From positions 1-37,447 of the forward strand of contig CBRG010000188.1 in NCBI GenBank assembly GCA_000470535.1: DNA of 37,447 bases, in the 5' to 3' direction. This DNA is from Streptomyces sp. AW19M42 (GTDB lineage: Bacteria; Actinomycetota; Actinomycetes; Streptomycetales; Streptomycetaceae). The notes beneath the pieces were generated by a model. The model searched no databases and had not been told where the DNA came from. It saw only the letters and a list, made by a program, of their open reading frames with translations. The translations under genes were made by a program, and so were the position numbers. Below, one piece after another: positions 1 through 10,135 of this stretch (positions are counted from its first letter, which is position 1; the number at the start of each line of letters is the position of its first letter).

Positions 1-405
1 CCCCCGCCGCAAGCAACCGTCCAGGCAACGAGTCCTGCCCTCCTCCGGTCGGCGGCCGTGATGCCCGGCCCGTCTAGCCCGCCCCGGCAGGAGTGGGCAA
101 ACCGCCATGTGGGTCCTCTTCTCAGGACGGTTTGCTGAGCAACCTGCCAGGTCAGGCCGCGGCCCTGCTTCCGGCGCCTTGCCCCGCTTTCGCCGTGAGC
201 GGCTCTTCCGGCGCATCGCGGTAGGCGTCGCGGATCTGGGGGATGCGGGTTCAGGTTCAGGTGTCGCGCGTGATCATTATCACGAGTCGCCGGGCATGCG
301 CGTCACCTGTGAGGAAAGTTGGCGGAATGCTGGCCTCTGATCACTCCAATGGCCTATATGGTTCCATGGAGGCCGCGTGGTCTCTGTGTGAAGAGGATGT
401 GCTCT
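1..405. other. Leader region upstream of the stressosome operon, no gene supported
   Basis: I see no convincing coding region here. An 8-bp inverted repeat, GCAAACCG (97-104) with CGGTTTGC (128-135), encloses a 23-nt loop and could be the terminator of a gene left of the window or a leader hairpin. A second, tighter palindrome at 269-284 is listed separately. I could not identify a reliable -35/-10 pair for the operon that starts near 406. Confidence 0.5.
269..284. promoter_or_regulatory. Palindrome CGTGAT-CATT-ATCACG, candidate operator of the stressosome operon
   Basis: Two perfect 6-bp arms separated by 4 nt lie about 120 bp before the first gene of the operon, where an operator or promoter element would be expected. 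The symmetry is directly visible. Binding by any protein is inference. Confidence 0.35.
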
Positions 406-1260
406 GTGCCTGGTGAAGACCTTTCGAGCCGCTTGATCGCCTTGTTGTCCGTCCGGGGCGAGGACCTCGGCGCCGAGTGGGCGGACAATGTGACCGGGTC
501 GCTGGGCGGGCGGGTCAGCCGGGCGGAAGTTCACCGTGAACTTCAGGAGATCTACACCGCTCTGGTGTCGGCTCTCGGTAGCGGAAGCCTTGACGGGCGT
601 GGTGAAGCGTTCGGTGAAGTGCGGGCGCTGCTCAGCGAACTGTCGCGCACGCGTGCGCAGCAGGGTTTCAGCCCCAGTGACACTGCGGTCAGCGTGTTCT
701 CTCTGAAAGAGGTGCTGGAGTCGGCACTGTCCGGTGAGGACAGCGATCTGCATGCGTATCTGAAGTTTTCCAGGCTGTTGGACACCCTGGGCTTGTTCAC
801 GGTGGAGACCTACACGAGGGCCCGCGAGGAGCTGATCTCGGCGCAGGCCGAGCAGTTGCTGGAGCTGTCCACGCCGGTCGTGAAGCTGTGGGACGGAGTC
901 ATCGGGGTGCCCCTGGTGGGCACGCTGGATTCGGCGCGCACCATGGTGGTGATGGAGAAGATGCTGCAGGCGCTCATCGATACGGGTTCCGAGCAGGCCA
1001 TCATCGACATCACTGGTGTTCCTGCTGTGGACACGGAGGTCGCGCAGCATCTGCTGAAGACGGTGGTGGCGGCCCGGCTGATGGGCGCCGAGTGCACGAT
1101 TTCCGGGATCCGTCCGCAGATCGCGCAGACGATCGTGGCGTTGGGTATCGACTTCGGTGACATCGTCACCAAGGCCACGCTCGCTGACGCGCTGCGGCAC
1201 GCCCTGCGGCGCTCGGGTGTTGCTCTCTCTCAGACGGTCCCGCAGGCTGGTGCGCTGTGA
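406..1260 (+). CDS. RsbR-type stressosome co-antagonist with C-terminal STAS domain
   Basis: In the stressosome, RsbR proteins form the scaffold with RsbS and sequester the kinase RsbT until stress is sensed. The N-terminal half (to about residue 155) is helical and resembles the RsbRD-type N-terminal sensory domain. The C-terminal part is a STAS domain with the phosphorylation-loop motif DITGVPAVDT followed by a conserved C-terminal helix, as in RsbR family members. About 284 residues is normal for the family. I chose the GTG at 406 because AAGAGG lies 9 nt upstream. The ATG at 397 sits directly on that purine run, and upstream ATGs extend into unlikely sequence. The stop overlaps the next start by GTGA, so translation is coupled to rsbS. 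Family assignment is strong; the exact start is uncertain. Confidence 0.85.
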   Translation: MPGEDLSSRLIALLSVRGEDLGAEWADNVTGSLGGRVSRAEVHRELQEIYTALVSALGSGSLDGRGEAFGEVRALLSELSRTRAQQGFSPSDTAVSVFSLKEVLESALSGEDSDLHAYLKFSRLLDTLGLFTVETYTRAREELISAQAEQLLELSTPVVKLWDGVIGVPLVGTLDSARTMVVMEKMLQALIDTGSEQAIIDITGVPAVDTEVAQHLLKTVVAARLMGAECTISGIRPQIAQTIVALGIDFGDIVTKATLADALRHALRRSGVALSQTVPQAGAL

Positions 1261-1661
1261 CCGAGCGGGTGCCGGTATTGCGGATCGGGCAGGTCCTGCT
1301 GGTGTCGATCCAGACTGATCTGGACGACCAGGCGGTGATGCTGCTGCAGGACGATCTGGCTGCGGCCGTGGTGGACTTCGGCGCGCACGGCGTGGTCATC
1401 GACATCACCGCCGTGGAGATCGTCGACTCCTTCGTGGGCAGGATGCTCTCCACCATCGCTGCGATCTCGCGTCTCCTGGACGCGCAGACGGTCGTGGTGG
1501 GGATGCGCCCGGCTGTAGCGATCACACTGGTCGAGCTCGGCCTGTCCTTGGGTGGGGTGAGGACTGCGCTGACCCTGGACAAGGGACTGCGAGTGCTGGA
1601 GCAGGCCCGTGCCACGGCTGGTTTCAAGGGCGTGGGGCCGGATGCCGCGGGCGGCCGGTGA
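1257..1661 (+). CDS. rsbS: RsbS-like STAS-domain antagonist
   Basis: This single-domain STAS protein (134 residues) is the second stressosome scaffold component. The motif DITAVEIVDSFVGRM holds the serine at the position phosphorylated by RsbT in characterised RsbS proteins. The conserved glycine-rich GMRPAVAITLVELGL segment follows. The gene overlaps its upstream neighbour by GTGA and its downstream neighbour by GTGA, so RsbR:RsbS:RsbT are likely made in a fixed ratio. Length and order match the canonical R-S-T module. Confidence 0.9.
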   Translation: MTERVPVLRIGQVLLVSIQTDLDDQAVMLLQDDLAAAVVDFGAHGVVIDITAVEIVDSFVGRMLSTIAAISRLLDAQTVVVGMRPAVAITLVELGLSLGGVRTALTLDKGLRVLEQARATAGFKGVGPDAAGGR

Positions 1662-2071
1662 GCTGCGCAGCCGGCGGCCCGGAGGTTCTTCGGATCACGG
1701 CGAATGCCGGGGTGGTGCAGGCGCGTCAGCTGGTGCGCGCTCTGGCTCAGGAGTGCCGGTTCTCCCTCGTGGAGCAGACGAAGCTGATCACTGCTGCAAG
1801 TGAGCTGGCGCGCAACACTCTTGTGCACGGCGGTGGCGGGACGATGACCGCGTCTGTCGTGGAGGAGCGCGGTCGGCGCGGTACGCGTCTGGTCTTCGCC
1901 GACGAGGGTCCTGGCATTGCCGACGTCGACCTGGCCCTGACGGACGGCTGGACGTCGGGCGGCGGCATGGGTCTGGGCCTGTCCGGTTCCCGGCGGCTGG
2001 TGGACGACTTCGAGCTGGAGACCCACCTTGGCCGGGGCACCGTGGTCACCATCACCAAGTGGGCCCGGTGA
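1658..2071 (+). CDS. rsbT: RsbT-like serine/threonine kinase (GHKL ATPase fold)
   Basis: RsbT kinases phosphorylate RsbS and RsbR, are released from the stressosome and then activate an RsbU-type phosphatase. The 137-residue protein has the GHKL ATP-binding signature in order: the N box ELARNTLVHGGGG, the G1 box DEGPGI and the glycine-rich lid GGGMGLGLSGSRRLVDDF. It has nothing beyond the ATPase fold, as usual for RsbT. Start GTG overlaps the rsbS stop; the stop overlaps the next gene's GTG. Confidence 0.9.
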   Translation: MSCAAGGPEVLRITANAGVVQARQLVRALAQECRFSLVEQTKLITAASELARNTLVHGGGGTMTASVVEERGRRGTRLVFADEGPGIADVDLALTDGWTSGGGMGLGLSGSRRLVDDFELETHLGRGTVVTITKWAR

Positions 2072-3294
2072 CGGCCGCGGACGGGTTGGCGCTGGTGGAC
2101 TCAGAGGACGTGGCCTGGTTCCGCGACCGGCTGGAGGGAGCTCGCGGGTCCGCCGCGGCTCTGGGCCGGCGTGTCGGCCTGGGCGAACAGCGGACCGCGG
2201 AACTGGTGCTGGCCGTGGCTGAGCTGGCGGCCAACGTCACCAAGCACGCGGTGGACGGATCTGTCCTGCTGCGCGTACTGCGCAATGAGACGGTGGCCGG
2301 GGTCGAGGTCGTCGTGGTGGATTCGGGCCCCGGGATGGCGGATGTGTCCGAGGCGCTGCGGGACGGCATGTCGACCGCCGGGACCCTGGGGATCGGACTG
2401 GGAGCCGTAGGGCGGCTGGCCGACACCTTCGATATCCACTCGCAGCCGGGGCTCGGCACCGTCCAGCTGGCCCGCTTCTGGCCGCGGCCGCTGCCGCCGT
2501 CCGTGGGCGGGGAGCCGCTGGTCGCAGGGGTCACCCGGCCGATCGGCGGCGAGCAGGTCTGCGGTGACGCCTGGGCGGCACGCACGGACACGGACACAAC
2601 AGTCCACTCGGTTCGACCGGCCGACGAGAGGAGCGCCACGGCTCCGGACGACCCGGTGCGGCCGAGCTGGTCGGTCCTGACCGGAACCCGGCCGTTCGGC
2701 GGGAAGATGGGGCCTTCGCCGCGCCTCTCCTCAGCCCGCCCGGGGGGCTCGGGCCGCTCTTCCATGCCCGTACGAGCCGTTGTCACGGGGCCCGGGCAGG
2801 GCATCCTGGTGATGTCGTGTGACGGGCTCGGACACGGCCCCCTGGCTTCCTTGGCCGCTCAGGCCGCTGTTCACGCCTTTCGCACAGGGGGCGCCCGCAC
2901 CCCCGAACAGGCCATCGAGCAGATGCATCGGGCGCTGCGCGGTACCCGCGGGGCTGCGGTCGCCGTCGCGCGCATCGAGCCGGACGGGCGTCTGCTGTTC
3001 TGCGGTGTCGGGAACATCGCGGCGGCCGTGGTCACGAACGCGACGCGCTCGACCTTGTTGTCCCATCCCGGGATCGTCGGCCATCAGATGCATCAGCTGC
3101 GTAGTTACGAACACCACCTGCCCGCCCATGGGATCCTGGTCATGCACTCCGACGGTCTGAGCGAACGGTGGGGGTCGGCTGATCTGGCCGGTCTGCTGCA
3201 CCACCCGCCCGCCCTGATCGCCACCGCCCTTCTGCGCCTCGCGGGAACCCGCCGCGACGACGCGAGCGCGGTGATTGCCAAGGCGGCCCGGTGA
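2068..3294 (+). CDS. RsbT-like ATPase fused to an RsbX/SpoIIE-like phosphatase
   Basis: Two stressosome functions appear fused. The N-terminal part (about residues 1-145) is a second GHKL ATPase with ELVLAVAELAANVTKHA, DSGPGM and GTLGIGLGAVGRLAD. The C-terminal part is a PP2C phosphatase of the RsbX/SpoIIE type, with GEQVCGDAW, SCDGLGHGPLASL and HSDGLSERW supplying metal-binding acidic residues. RsbX-type phosphatases reset the stressosome by dephosphorylating RsbS and RsbR. About 75 residues rich in Pro, Ser, Arg and Gly (encoded near 2575-2810) separate the first two phosphatase motifs, where I would expect 20-25. I prefer GTG 2068, which overlaps the rsbT stop as GTGA, over GTG 2059. The reading frame is open throughout. 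Confidence 0.82.
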   Translation: MTAADGLALVDSEDVAWFRDRLEGARGSAAALGRRVGLGEQRTAELVLAVAELAANVTKHAVDGSVLLRVLRNETVAGVEVVVVDSGPGMADVSEALRDGMSTAGTLGIGLGAVGRLADTFDIHSQPGLGTVQLARFWPRPLPPSVGGEPLVAGVTRPIGGEQVCGDAWAARTDTDTTVHSVRPADERSATAPDDPVRPSWSVLTGTRPFGGKMGPSPRLSSARPGGSGRSSMPVRAVVTGPGQGILVMSCDGLGHGPLASLAAQAAVHAFRTGGARTPEQAIEQMHRALRGTRGAAVAVARIEPDGRLLFCGVGNIAAAVVTNATRSTLLSHPGIVGHQMHQLRSYEHHLPAHGILVMHSDGLSERWGSADLAGLLHHPPALIATALLRLAGTRRDDASAVIAKAAR

Positions 3295-4745
3295 AGGCGC
3301 CCGTCCCGCGCCCCCGCGACCACACAGCGCTCCTGGTCTCCCAGGTCAGCACAGAGCAGGACGTCTTCGCGCTACGCCGCCACGCCAAGACCATCTCCCA
3401 GGCGGTCGGTCTGGACAACCGCGACCAGGTACGGCTGGCCACTGCTCTGAGCGAGCTGGGCCGCGACTTGCTGCGCCCCGGCATCATGACCGCTGCCTTC
3501 ACCCTGCAGCAACAGCCTCCCGCTCTTCAGGCCGTCCTGCAGTGGCGGGACGACCGCACCCCGAGCCCCGACTCCCTGGGGGCCGTCACCCGTCTGCTGC
3601 CCCAGACACGTTTCGAGAAGGCTCCCTCTCTCCCGACTGCCGCGGCGCGGGCGAACCGCTTTCACGGTGGCCGGATCGAGATCAGTTGTCCGATTCCCGA
3701 GTCCGCAGCCCGGGACCTGAAGGCTGAGCACGTCCTGGCCCTTGTGGAGTCAGCCAGCCCCACGAGCGCGATCGACGACCTCCAGGCACAGACACGGGAC
3801 CTGATCGCCGCACTGCAGGAAGCTCACGCCCAACGCGACGAGCTGGAACGTCTCAACGAGGAATTGACCGAGACCAATGCCGGAGTGATGGCGCTCTACG
3901 CGGAACTCACCGTCGAGCACAAGGACGTCGTGGAACGCTACGGGCAGGAACACGAACTTGCCATCACCCTGCAACGCACCTTCCTGCCGGCCACCCTCCC
4001 CGAGGTCGAGGGTGCCGACCTTGCCGTCCGTTACCTGCCGGCCACCGCTGCGACCGAAATCGGCGGAGACTTCTACGAGGCCCTCGCCACCCCGAACGGC
4101 CTGCTCCTGGCCGTCGGCGACGTCGTCGGCCACTCTCTGCGCGCGGCCACCGTCATGGGGGAACTGCGCCACGCGCTGCGCGCCTACGCCGCGCAGGACC
4201 ATCCCCCGCACGTCCTGCTGCAGCACCTGGACCACCTCCTGGGCCTGCACCAACCCGGGTGGACCGCAACCGTCTGCATCGTGCTCGTCGAACCGGGCAA
4301 TGCCCGGATCCAGGTCGCCAACGCCGGCCACCTGCCTCCTCTGCTCATGTCACCCGGTGCAGCACCCCGCTTCCTGAGCGAACACGGAGCGCTGCTGGGC
4401 CTGGGCGTGCCCCAGCCCGCCGCGACCAGCCACGAACTCGAACCCGGCAGTCGACTTCTGATGATCACCGACGGGCTCATCGAGACCCGCAGCAGCGACA
4501 TACACGACCGCCTCCACCTGCTGGGAACCACCGCCTCCAACTCGCCGGAAGACCCCGAAGCGCTGTGCAACACGTTGGTGGACACCTTTGGGAAGGACCC
4601 GGAAGACGACATCATCGTCTTCGCCGCACGCCTGCACCCCCCGGCGCTCGCTCAGCCAGAGCGCACCGATCCGGCAGGGAGCGGCCCCCGGGCCGGCCCG
4701 CCGTCTGCCTTCACTGCCCCTCTGTCGTCCGTCAACCGGGACTGA
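3291..4745 (+). CDS. RsbU/SpoIIE-type PP2C phosphatase with N-terminal ATPase-like region and coiled coil
   Basis: This 484-residue protein is the probable output phosphatase of the operon, dephosphorylating an anti-anti-sigma factor when activated by RsbT. The first 60 or so residues resemble a degenerate GHKL domain (ATALSELGRDLL). A strongly heptad-patterned coiled coil rich in Glu, Leu and Gln follows at about residues 155-225. The PP2C domain occupies the rest, with GGDFYEAL, GDVVGHSLRAATVMGEL and TDGLIETRSSD containing the metal-binding aspartates. The C-terminal 30 residues are Pro/Ala-rich. It starts with GTG overlapping the previous stop and is the last gene of the operon. No sigma or anti-sigma gene lies nearby, so the target is encoded elsewhere. 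Confidence 0.88.
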   Translation: MKAPVPRPRDHTALLVSQVSTEQDVFALRRHAKTISQAVGLDNRDQVRLATALSELGRDLLRPGIMTAAFTLQQQPPALQAVLQWRDDRTPSPDSLGAVTRLLPQTRFEKAPSLPTAAARANRFHGGRIEISCPIPESAARDLKAEHVLALVESASPTSAIDDLQAQTRDLIAALQEAHAQRDELERLNEELTETNAGVMALYAELTVEHKDVVERYGQEHELAITLQRTFLPATLPEVEGADLAVRYLPATAATEIGGDFYEALATPNGLLLAVGDVVGHSLRAATVMGELRHALRAYAAQDHPPHVLLQHLDHLLGLHQPGWTATVCIVLVEPGNARIQVANAGHLPPLLMSPGAAPRFLSEHGALLGLGVPQPAATSHELEPGSRLLMITDGLIETRSSDIHDRLHLLGTTASNSPEDPEALCNTLVDTFGKDPEDDIIVFAARLHPPALAQPERTDPAGSGPRAGPPSAFTAPLSSVNRD

Positions 4746-5322
4746 TGGCCAGCCCGCGTCCTCCGGCCCCGGTATCCAGCCCCGGGAGAACCAACAAAGG
4801 TGTGCGGCACGACCAGCCCACCGCCGAGATCCGGCAGGAGACCACCGACGACACCACAGTAGCGAGGCGCGGCCGGCCCGATCTGCAGGCCGACAGGCAG
4901 CAGCACACCACCGAGACCGATGCGCCTGGCCACCGATGGCTACCTCGACGCCTGCGGCCCCGCTCCCCCTCAGCCCCTCAAGTTCAGGACTTCACCACGC
5001 ACCGTCCGCCACCTTCGCCGCCTTACTCGGACTCGCCCGCGCCGGAAGCGCACTCGGCGACTACCCGTTCAGCACGGCAAAGGCCGTGTCCACCATCCAG
5101 GTGTCTCGGATCGCTTGCCGGTGACAGCGGCTTGCCTCAGGTTCTGGATGTCTCGGCTTGATGCCGTCACTACTCGACCTGCCAGTCCGGTGGCAGCGAA
5201 GTTTGATCACCCAGGTCAGGCCCTGTGCCCGACGGGCGCCGCTGGGCTGCCGGGCGGGTCAGCTCCGTCAGTAATCAAGTTGAGTAGCGGCGCTCGTTCG
5301 CCACACGCTCAGCCGGAGGAAA
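4746..5322. other. Intergenic region between convergent operons, no gene supported
   Basis: Frames stay open here for up to about 200 codons, but the codon choice is unlike neighbouring genes and no domain is recognisable. The stretch 4995-5124 could be translated as an Ala/Ser-rich C-terminal segment, so a decayed gene end is possible; I cannot name it. Confidence 0.4.
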
Positions 5323-5360
5323 GAAGAACCCCGCACCTGGTACCAGGTGCGGGGTTCTTC
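5323..5360. terminator. Perfect 38-bp palindromic hairpin, bidirectional terminator
   Basis: A perfect self-complementary sequence reading GAAGAACCCCGCACCTGG on either strand, with the centre TACC/GGTA, gives a stem of 17 or more base pairs. It lies between the stressosome operon (+) and acnA (minus) and would act in either direction. It is the more rsb-proximal of two hairpins in this gap. Confidence 0.85.
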
Positions 5361-5442
5361 GTTGTCGTAGGAAGCGCGGCTCCGCTCCGGGAACAGATCG
5401 CGGGCGATCATGGTCGCAGGCAGCATCTTCCGCCCCGTCGCG

Positions 5443-5489
5443 CGAGCGCCCTGCCCCCACGCGCGCGAGATGCAGGGGCAGGGCGCTCG
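5443..5489 (-). terminator. acnA terminator hairpin
   Basis: CGAGCGCCCTGCCCC at 5443-5457 pairs perfectly with its inverse at 5475-5489 across a 17-nt loop. On the minus strand the hairpin begins 11 nt after the acnA stop codon. Confidence 0.8.
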
Positions 5490-5500
5490 TTCACATCAGG

Positions 5501-8299
<2,799 letters not shown>

Positions 8300-8325
8300 C
8301 TACAGCCACTCCGACCATCCGCTAA

Positions 8326-8353
8326 GGTAAGGGTTAGTTAGGTAACCCTTACC
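8326..8353 (-). promoter_or_regulatory. 28-bp inverted repeat upstream of acnA
   Basis: Perfect 11-bp arms GGTAAGGGTTA and TAACCCTTACC flank the spacer GTTAGG about 100 bp before the acnA start. It shares GGTTA/TAACC half-sites with actinobacterial iron-regulator boxes, but the spacing is wider than in the DmdR/IdeR consensus I know, so the regulator is unidentified. The symmetry is seen; operator function is inferred. Confidence 0.55.
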
Positions 8354-8384
8354 GCGCAGCGGTCCGCTGTGCGCCTTCGGCATA

Positions 8385-8402
8385 TATCTCGATGTCGAGA
8401 TA
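8385..8402 (-). promoter_or_regulatory. Palindrome TATCTCGA-TG-TCGAGATA, candidate MarR/TamR-type operator for acnA
   Basis: This perfect 8-2-8 palindrome lies about 160 bp before the acnA start. Streptomyces TamR, a MarR-family regulator responsive to aconitate and related metabolites, is reported to control aconitase, and TCTCGA/TCGAGA-type palindromes resemble the sites of that family as I recall them. The palindrome is certain; the regulator assignment is an inference from gene identity and half-site sequence. Confidence 0.5.
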
Positions 8403-8457
8403 ACTCTAGTACATCGCCGGGGAAGGGTCATGTCGGGGCTCGCCTGTCACCCGTGCC

Positions 8458-8898
8458 TCATCCCCGACGAGGGGCGAGCTGTTCGCGCACCCATGCGGGA
8501 TCGGGGTTGGTGTGTGGCAGGCCCGCGACGAAGACGGTCGGCACGGTCTCGTTGCCGTCGTTGACCGCCCTCACCACTGCGGCCCCTTCCGGGTCGCGCC
8601 AGATGTTGACCCAGTGCAACCGGCGGGCGCCGCGGCCCAGCCGGATGCGCAGCCGCATGCAGTACGCGCAGCCCGGCCGCCAGAAGACGACCGGACGGCC
8701 GTCGGCCGCGCTGCGGCGTTGCGCCTCCCGCACACCGGTCGACCTCGGGAAAATCAGGGGCGAGTGCAGGCCGGCGAGCGCCAGGAACACCAGCAGGAGT
8801 GCCGCCGCCGTGCCGATGCTCCCCTCCAGGATCGACCCCGTCGCGACGGCTGAGCCGCAGAGCAGATAGAACATCGGCAGGATCCAGGCGCGCATCAT
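8458..8898 (-). CDS. Membrane-anchored glutaredoxin/mycoredoxin-like protein
   Basis: The protein has about 146 residues. Two hydrophobic segments at roughly residues 4-22 and 29-46 should anchor it in the membrane. A thioredoxin-fold redox domain follows, with the active-site motif WRPGCAYC (Cys77 and Cys80) and a downstream TVPTVFVAG segment, the cis-proline signature of glutaredoxins. Members of this group reduce mixed disulfides with low-molecular-weight thiols, mycothiol in actinomycetes. The start is one of two adjacent ATGs (8898 or 8895) and has no obvious ribosome binding site. It is transcribed in the same direction as acnA but separated from it by the acnA regulatory region, so it is probably a separate unit. 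Confidence 0.8.
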   Translation of the reverse strand: MMRAWILPMFYLLCGSAVATGSILEGSIGTAAALLLVFLALAGLHSPLIFPRSTGVREAQRRSAADGRPVVFWRPGCAYCMRLRIRLGRGARRLHWVNIWRDPEGAAVVRAVNDGNETVPTVFVAGLPHTNPDPAWVREQLAPRRG

Positions 8899-9165
8899 GG
8901 TCGAGCAGGCTAGCGATGAGTCGAACCGCTCGTCGAACCAGGGCCTCTCGTTCAGGTCAGGGCTGCCGGACCACCACTTCGGGAGACCTGGCTGCGGCCG
9001 CCGGCCGCCGGTACCCATCGGTCCGTGCGGTGGTGGTCGATCGGGTGCAGGGCGCGCCGGCGCCCGATGCCGGGCAGCGGGCGTCGCCAACACTAGCTGT
9101 TGCGGGGGGACTTGGGCGCACCTCCACCGTCGGCCCCCCATCGGCCCCAGGTACCACGACCGCGT

Positions 9166-9918
9166 TCAGACGCTCACCCCCTCACCCGCATGCGCGGGGA
9201 TCTGACGGTGGACGTCGTCCAGCAGGTTCCGCATCGCGATGCGGAAGATCTCGGCCTGGTGGCCGCCCAGGAACGCGGCGTGCCCGAACACCTCCAGGAT
9301 GACCAGGCCGTTGAGGTGCCCCCACGCGCTCAGCAACAGGGCGGTCGCGGGAGGCGGCAGGCGTCCCGGACCGTAGTGCGGCAGCTGCTCCAGACAGGCC
9401 CGGAGCTCGGGCGAGAGCGCGGGGGTCTCGGCGGCGGCGAGCTGCGCCACGGTGAACCCGTCGAACATCTCGCGCTCGAAGATCGAGCTCATCCGGCGCA
9501 TCGCCTGCGTGGTCGGGCCCTCGACGGGTGCCGCGTAGTCCCGCAGCGGCGTCCCGTAGAGAAGCTGGAAGCGTTCGGGGTGCGCGACGGCCCACTGGCG
9601 GTAGCCCTCGGCCGCGATCACCAGGCGCGGCAGGTCGGGGTCGTCCGGGGCGGTGTCGACGGCGGCCTGTACGGCGTCGGCCAGGTCGCCGTACGCCTTG
9701 GCGATGAGCTCCGTGACGAGGGCTTCCCGGCTCGGGAAGTAGTGGTACAGCGCCTGCACGGTCATCCCCAGACCACGGGCGACCGCGCGCAGGGACAGCG
9801 CGGCGGGGCCGCTCTCGGCGATGTGATGCTCGGCGGCGTCCAGGATCTCCCGGGTCGCGGCGGCCCGGCGGCGCTGGCGCAGGGTCTGCGGGGCCGTCAC
9901 GTGTTCGTCGGCAGGCAT
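9166..9918 (-). CDS. TetR-family transcriptional regulator
   Basis: The N-terminal helix-turn-helix is typical of TetR: ATREILDAAEHHI, then LSLRAVARGLGMTVQALYHYFPSREALV. The C-terminal ligand-binding region (TPLRDYAAP onward) resembles the TetR_C/WHG class. About 250 residues is a little long for the family. ATG 9918 is chosen because upstream codons lack family similarity; no strong ribosome binding site is seen. The gene diverges from an MMPL exporter gene, the usual arrangement for a repressor that controls its neighbour. Confidence 0.9.
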   Translation of the reverse strand: MPADEHVTAPQTLRQRRRAAATREILDAAEHHIAESGPAALSLRAVARGLGMTVQALYHYFPSREALVTELIAKAYGDLADAVQAAVDTAPDDPDLPRLVIAAEGYRQWAVAHPERFQLLYGTPLRDYAAPVEGPTTQAMRRMSSIFEREMFDGFTVAQLAAAETPALSPELRACLEQLPHYGPGRLPPPATALLLSAWGHLNGLVILEVFGHAAFLGGHQAEIFRIAMRNLLDDVHRQIPAHAGEGVSV

Positions 9919-10092
9919 GGGGCGACCGTACGGCGGCCACCGTGCGCCGGGCAAGGGGAACTTGCCGCCCGTGAAGAAAATCTAACACTGCCAAATCTTC
10001 TTGTTTCTCACTAACGTCACTCGTGGCGCTCCGCCAGGCAGCACGCCGGCAGCACCCCCGTGACCGACTCCGGCCGCTTCGGGCCGTTTTCA

Positions 10093-10116
10093 CCATATGG
10101 ACACCCATCCGTATGG
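10093..10116. promoter_or_regulatory. Repeated half-site CCATATGG/CCGTATGG, candidate TetR operator
   Basis: CCATATGG (10093-10100) and CCGTATGG (10109-10116) are near-identical palindromic 8-mers 8 nt apart, in the tetR-mmpL gap 20 bp before the mmpL start. The gap is AT-rich compared with the genes. Position fits an operator repressing the exporter; binding is not shown. Confidence 0.4.
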
Positions 10117-10135
10117 GCATCTAAGGAGATCGTGC

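Noticed and set aside
4588..5124. Open frames across and after the end of the RsbU-like gene
   Set aside because: They overlap a certain gene out of frame and show low-complexity Ser/Pro/Ala/Arg sequence.
8326..8353. Classical DmdR/IdeR iron box upstream of acnA
   Set aside because: Half-sites are similar, but the spacing between GGTTA and TAACC is 6 nt instead of about 3, so I list it only as an unassigned operator.
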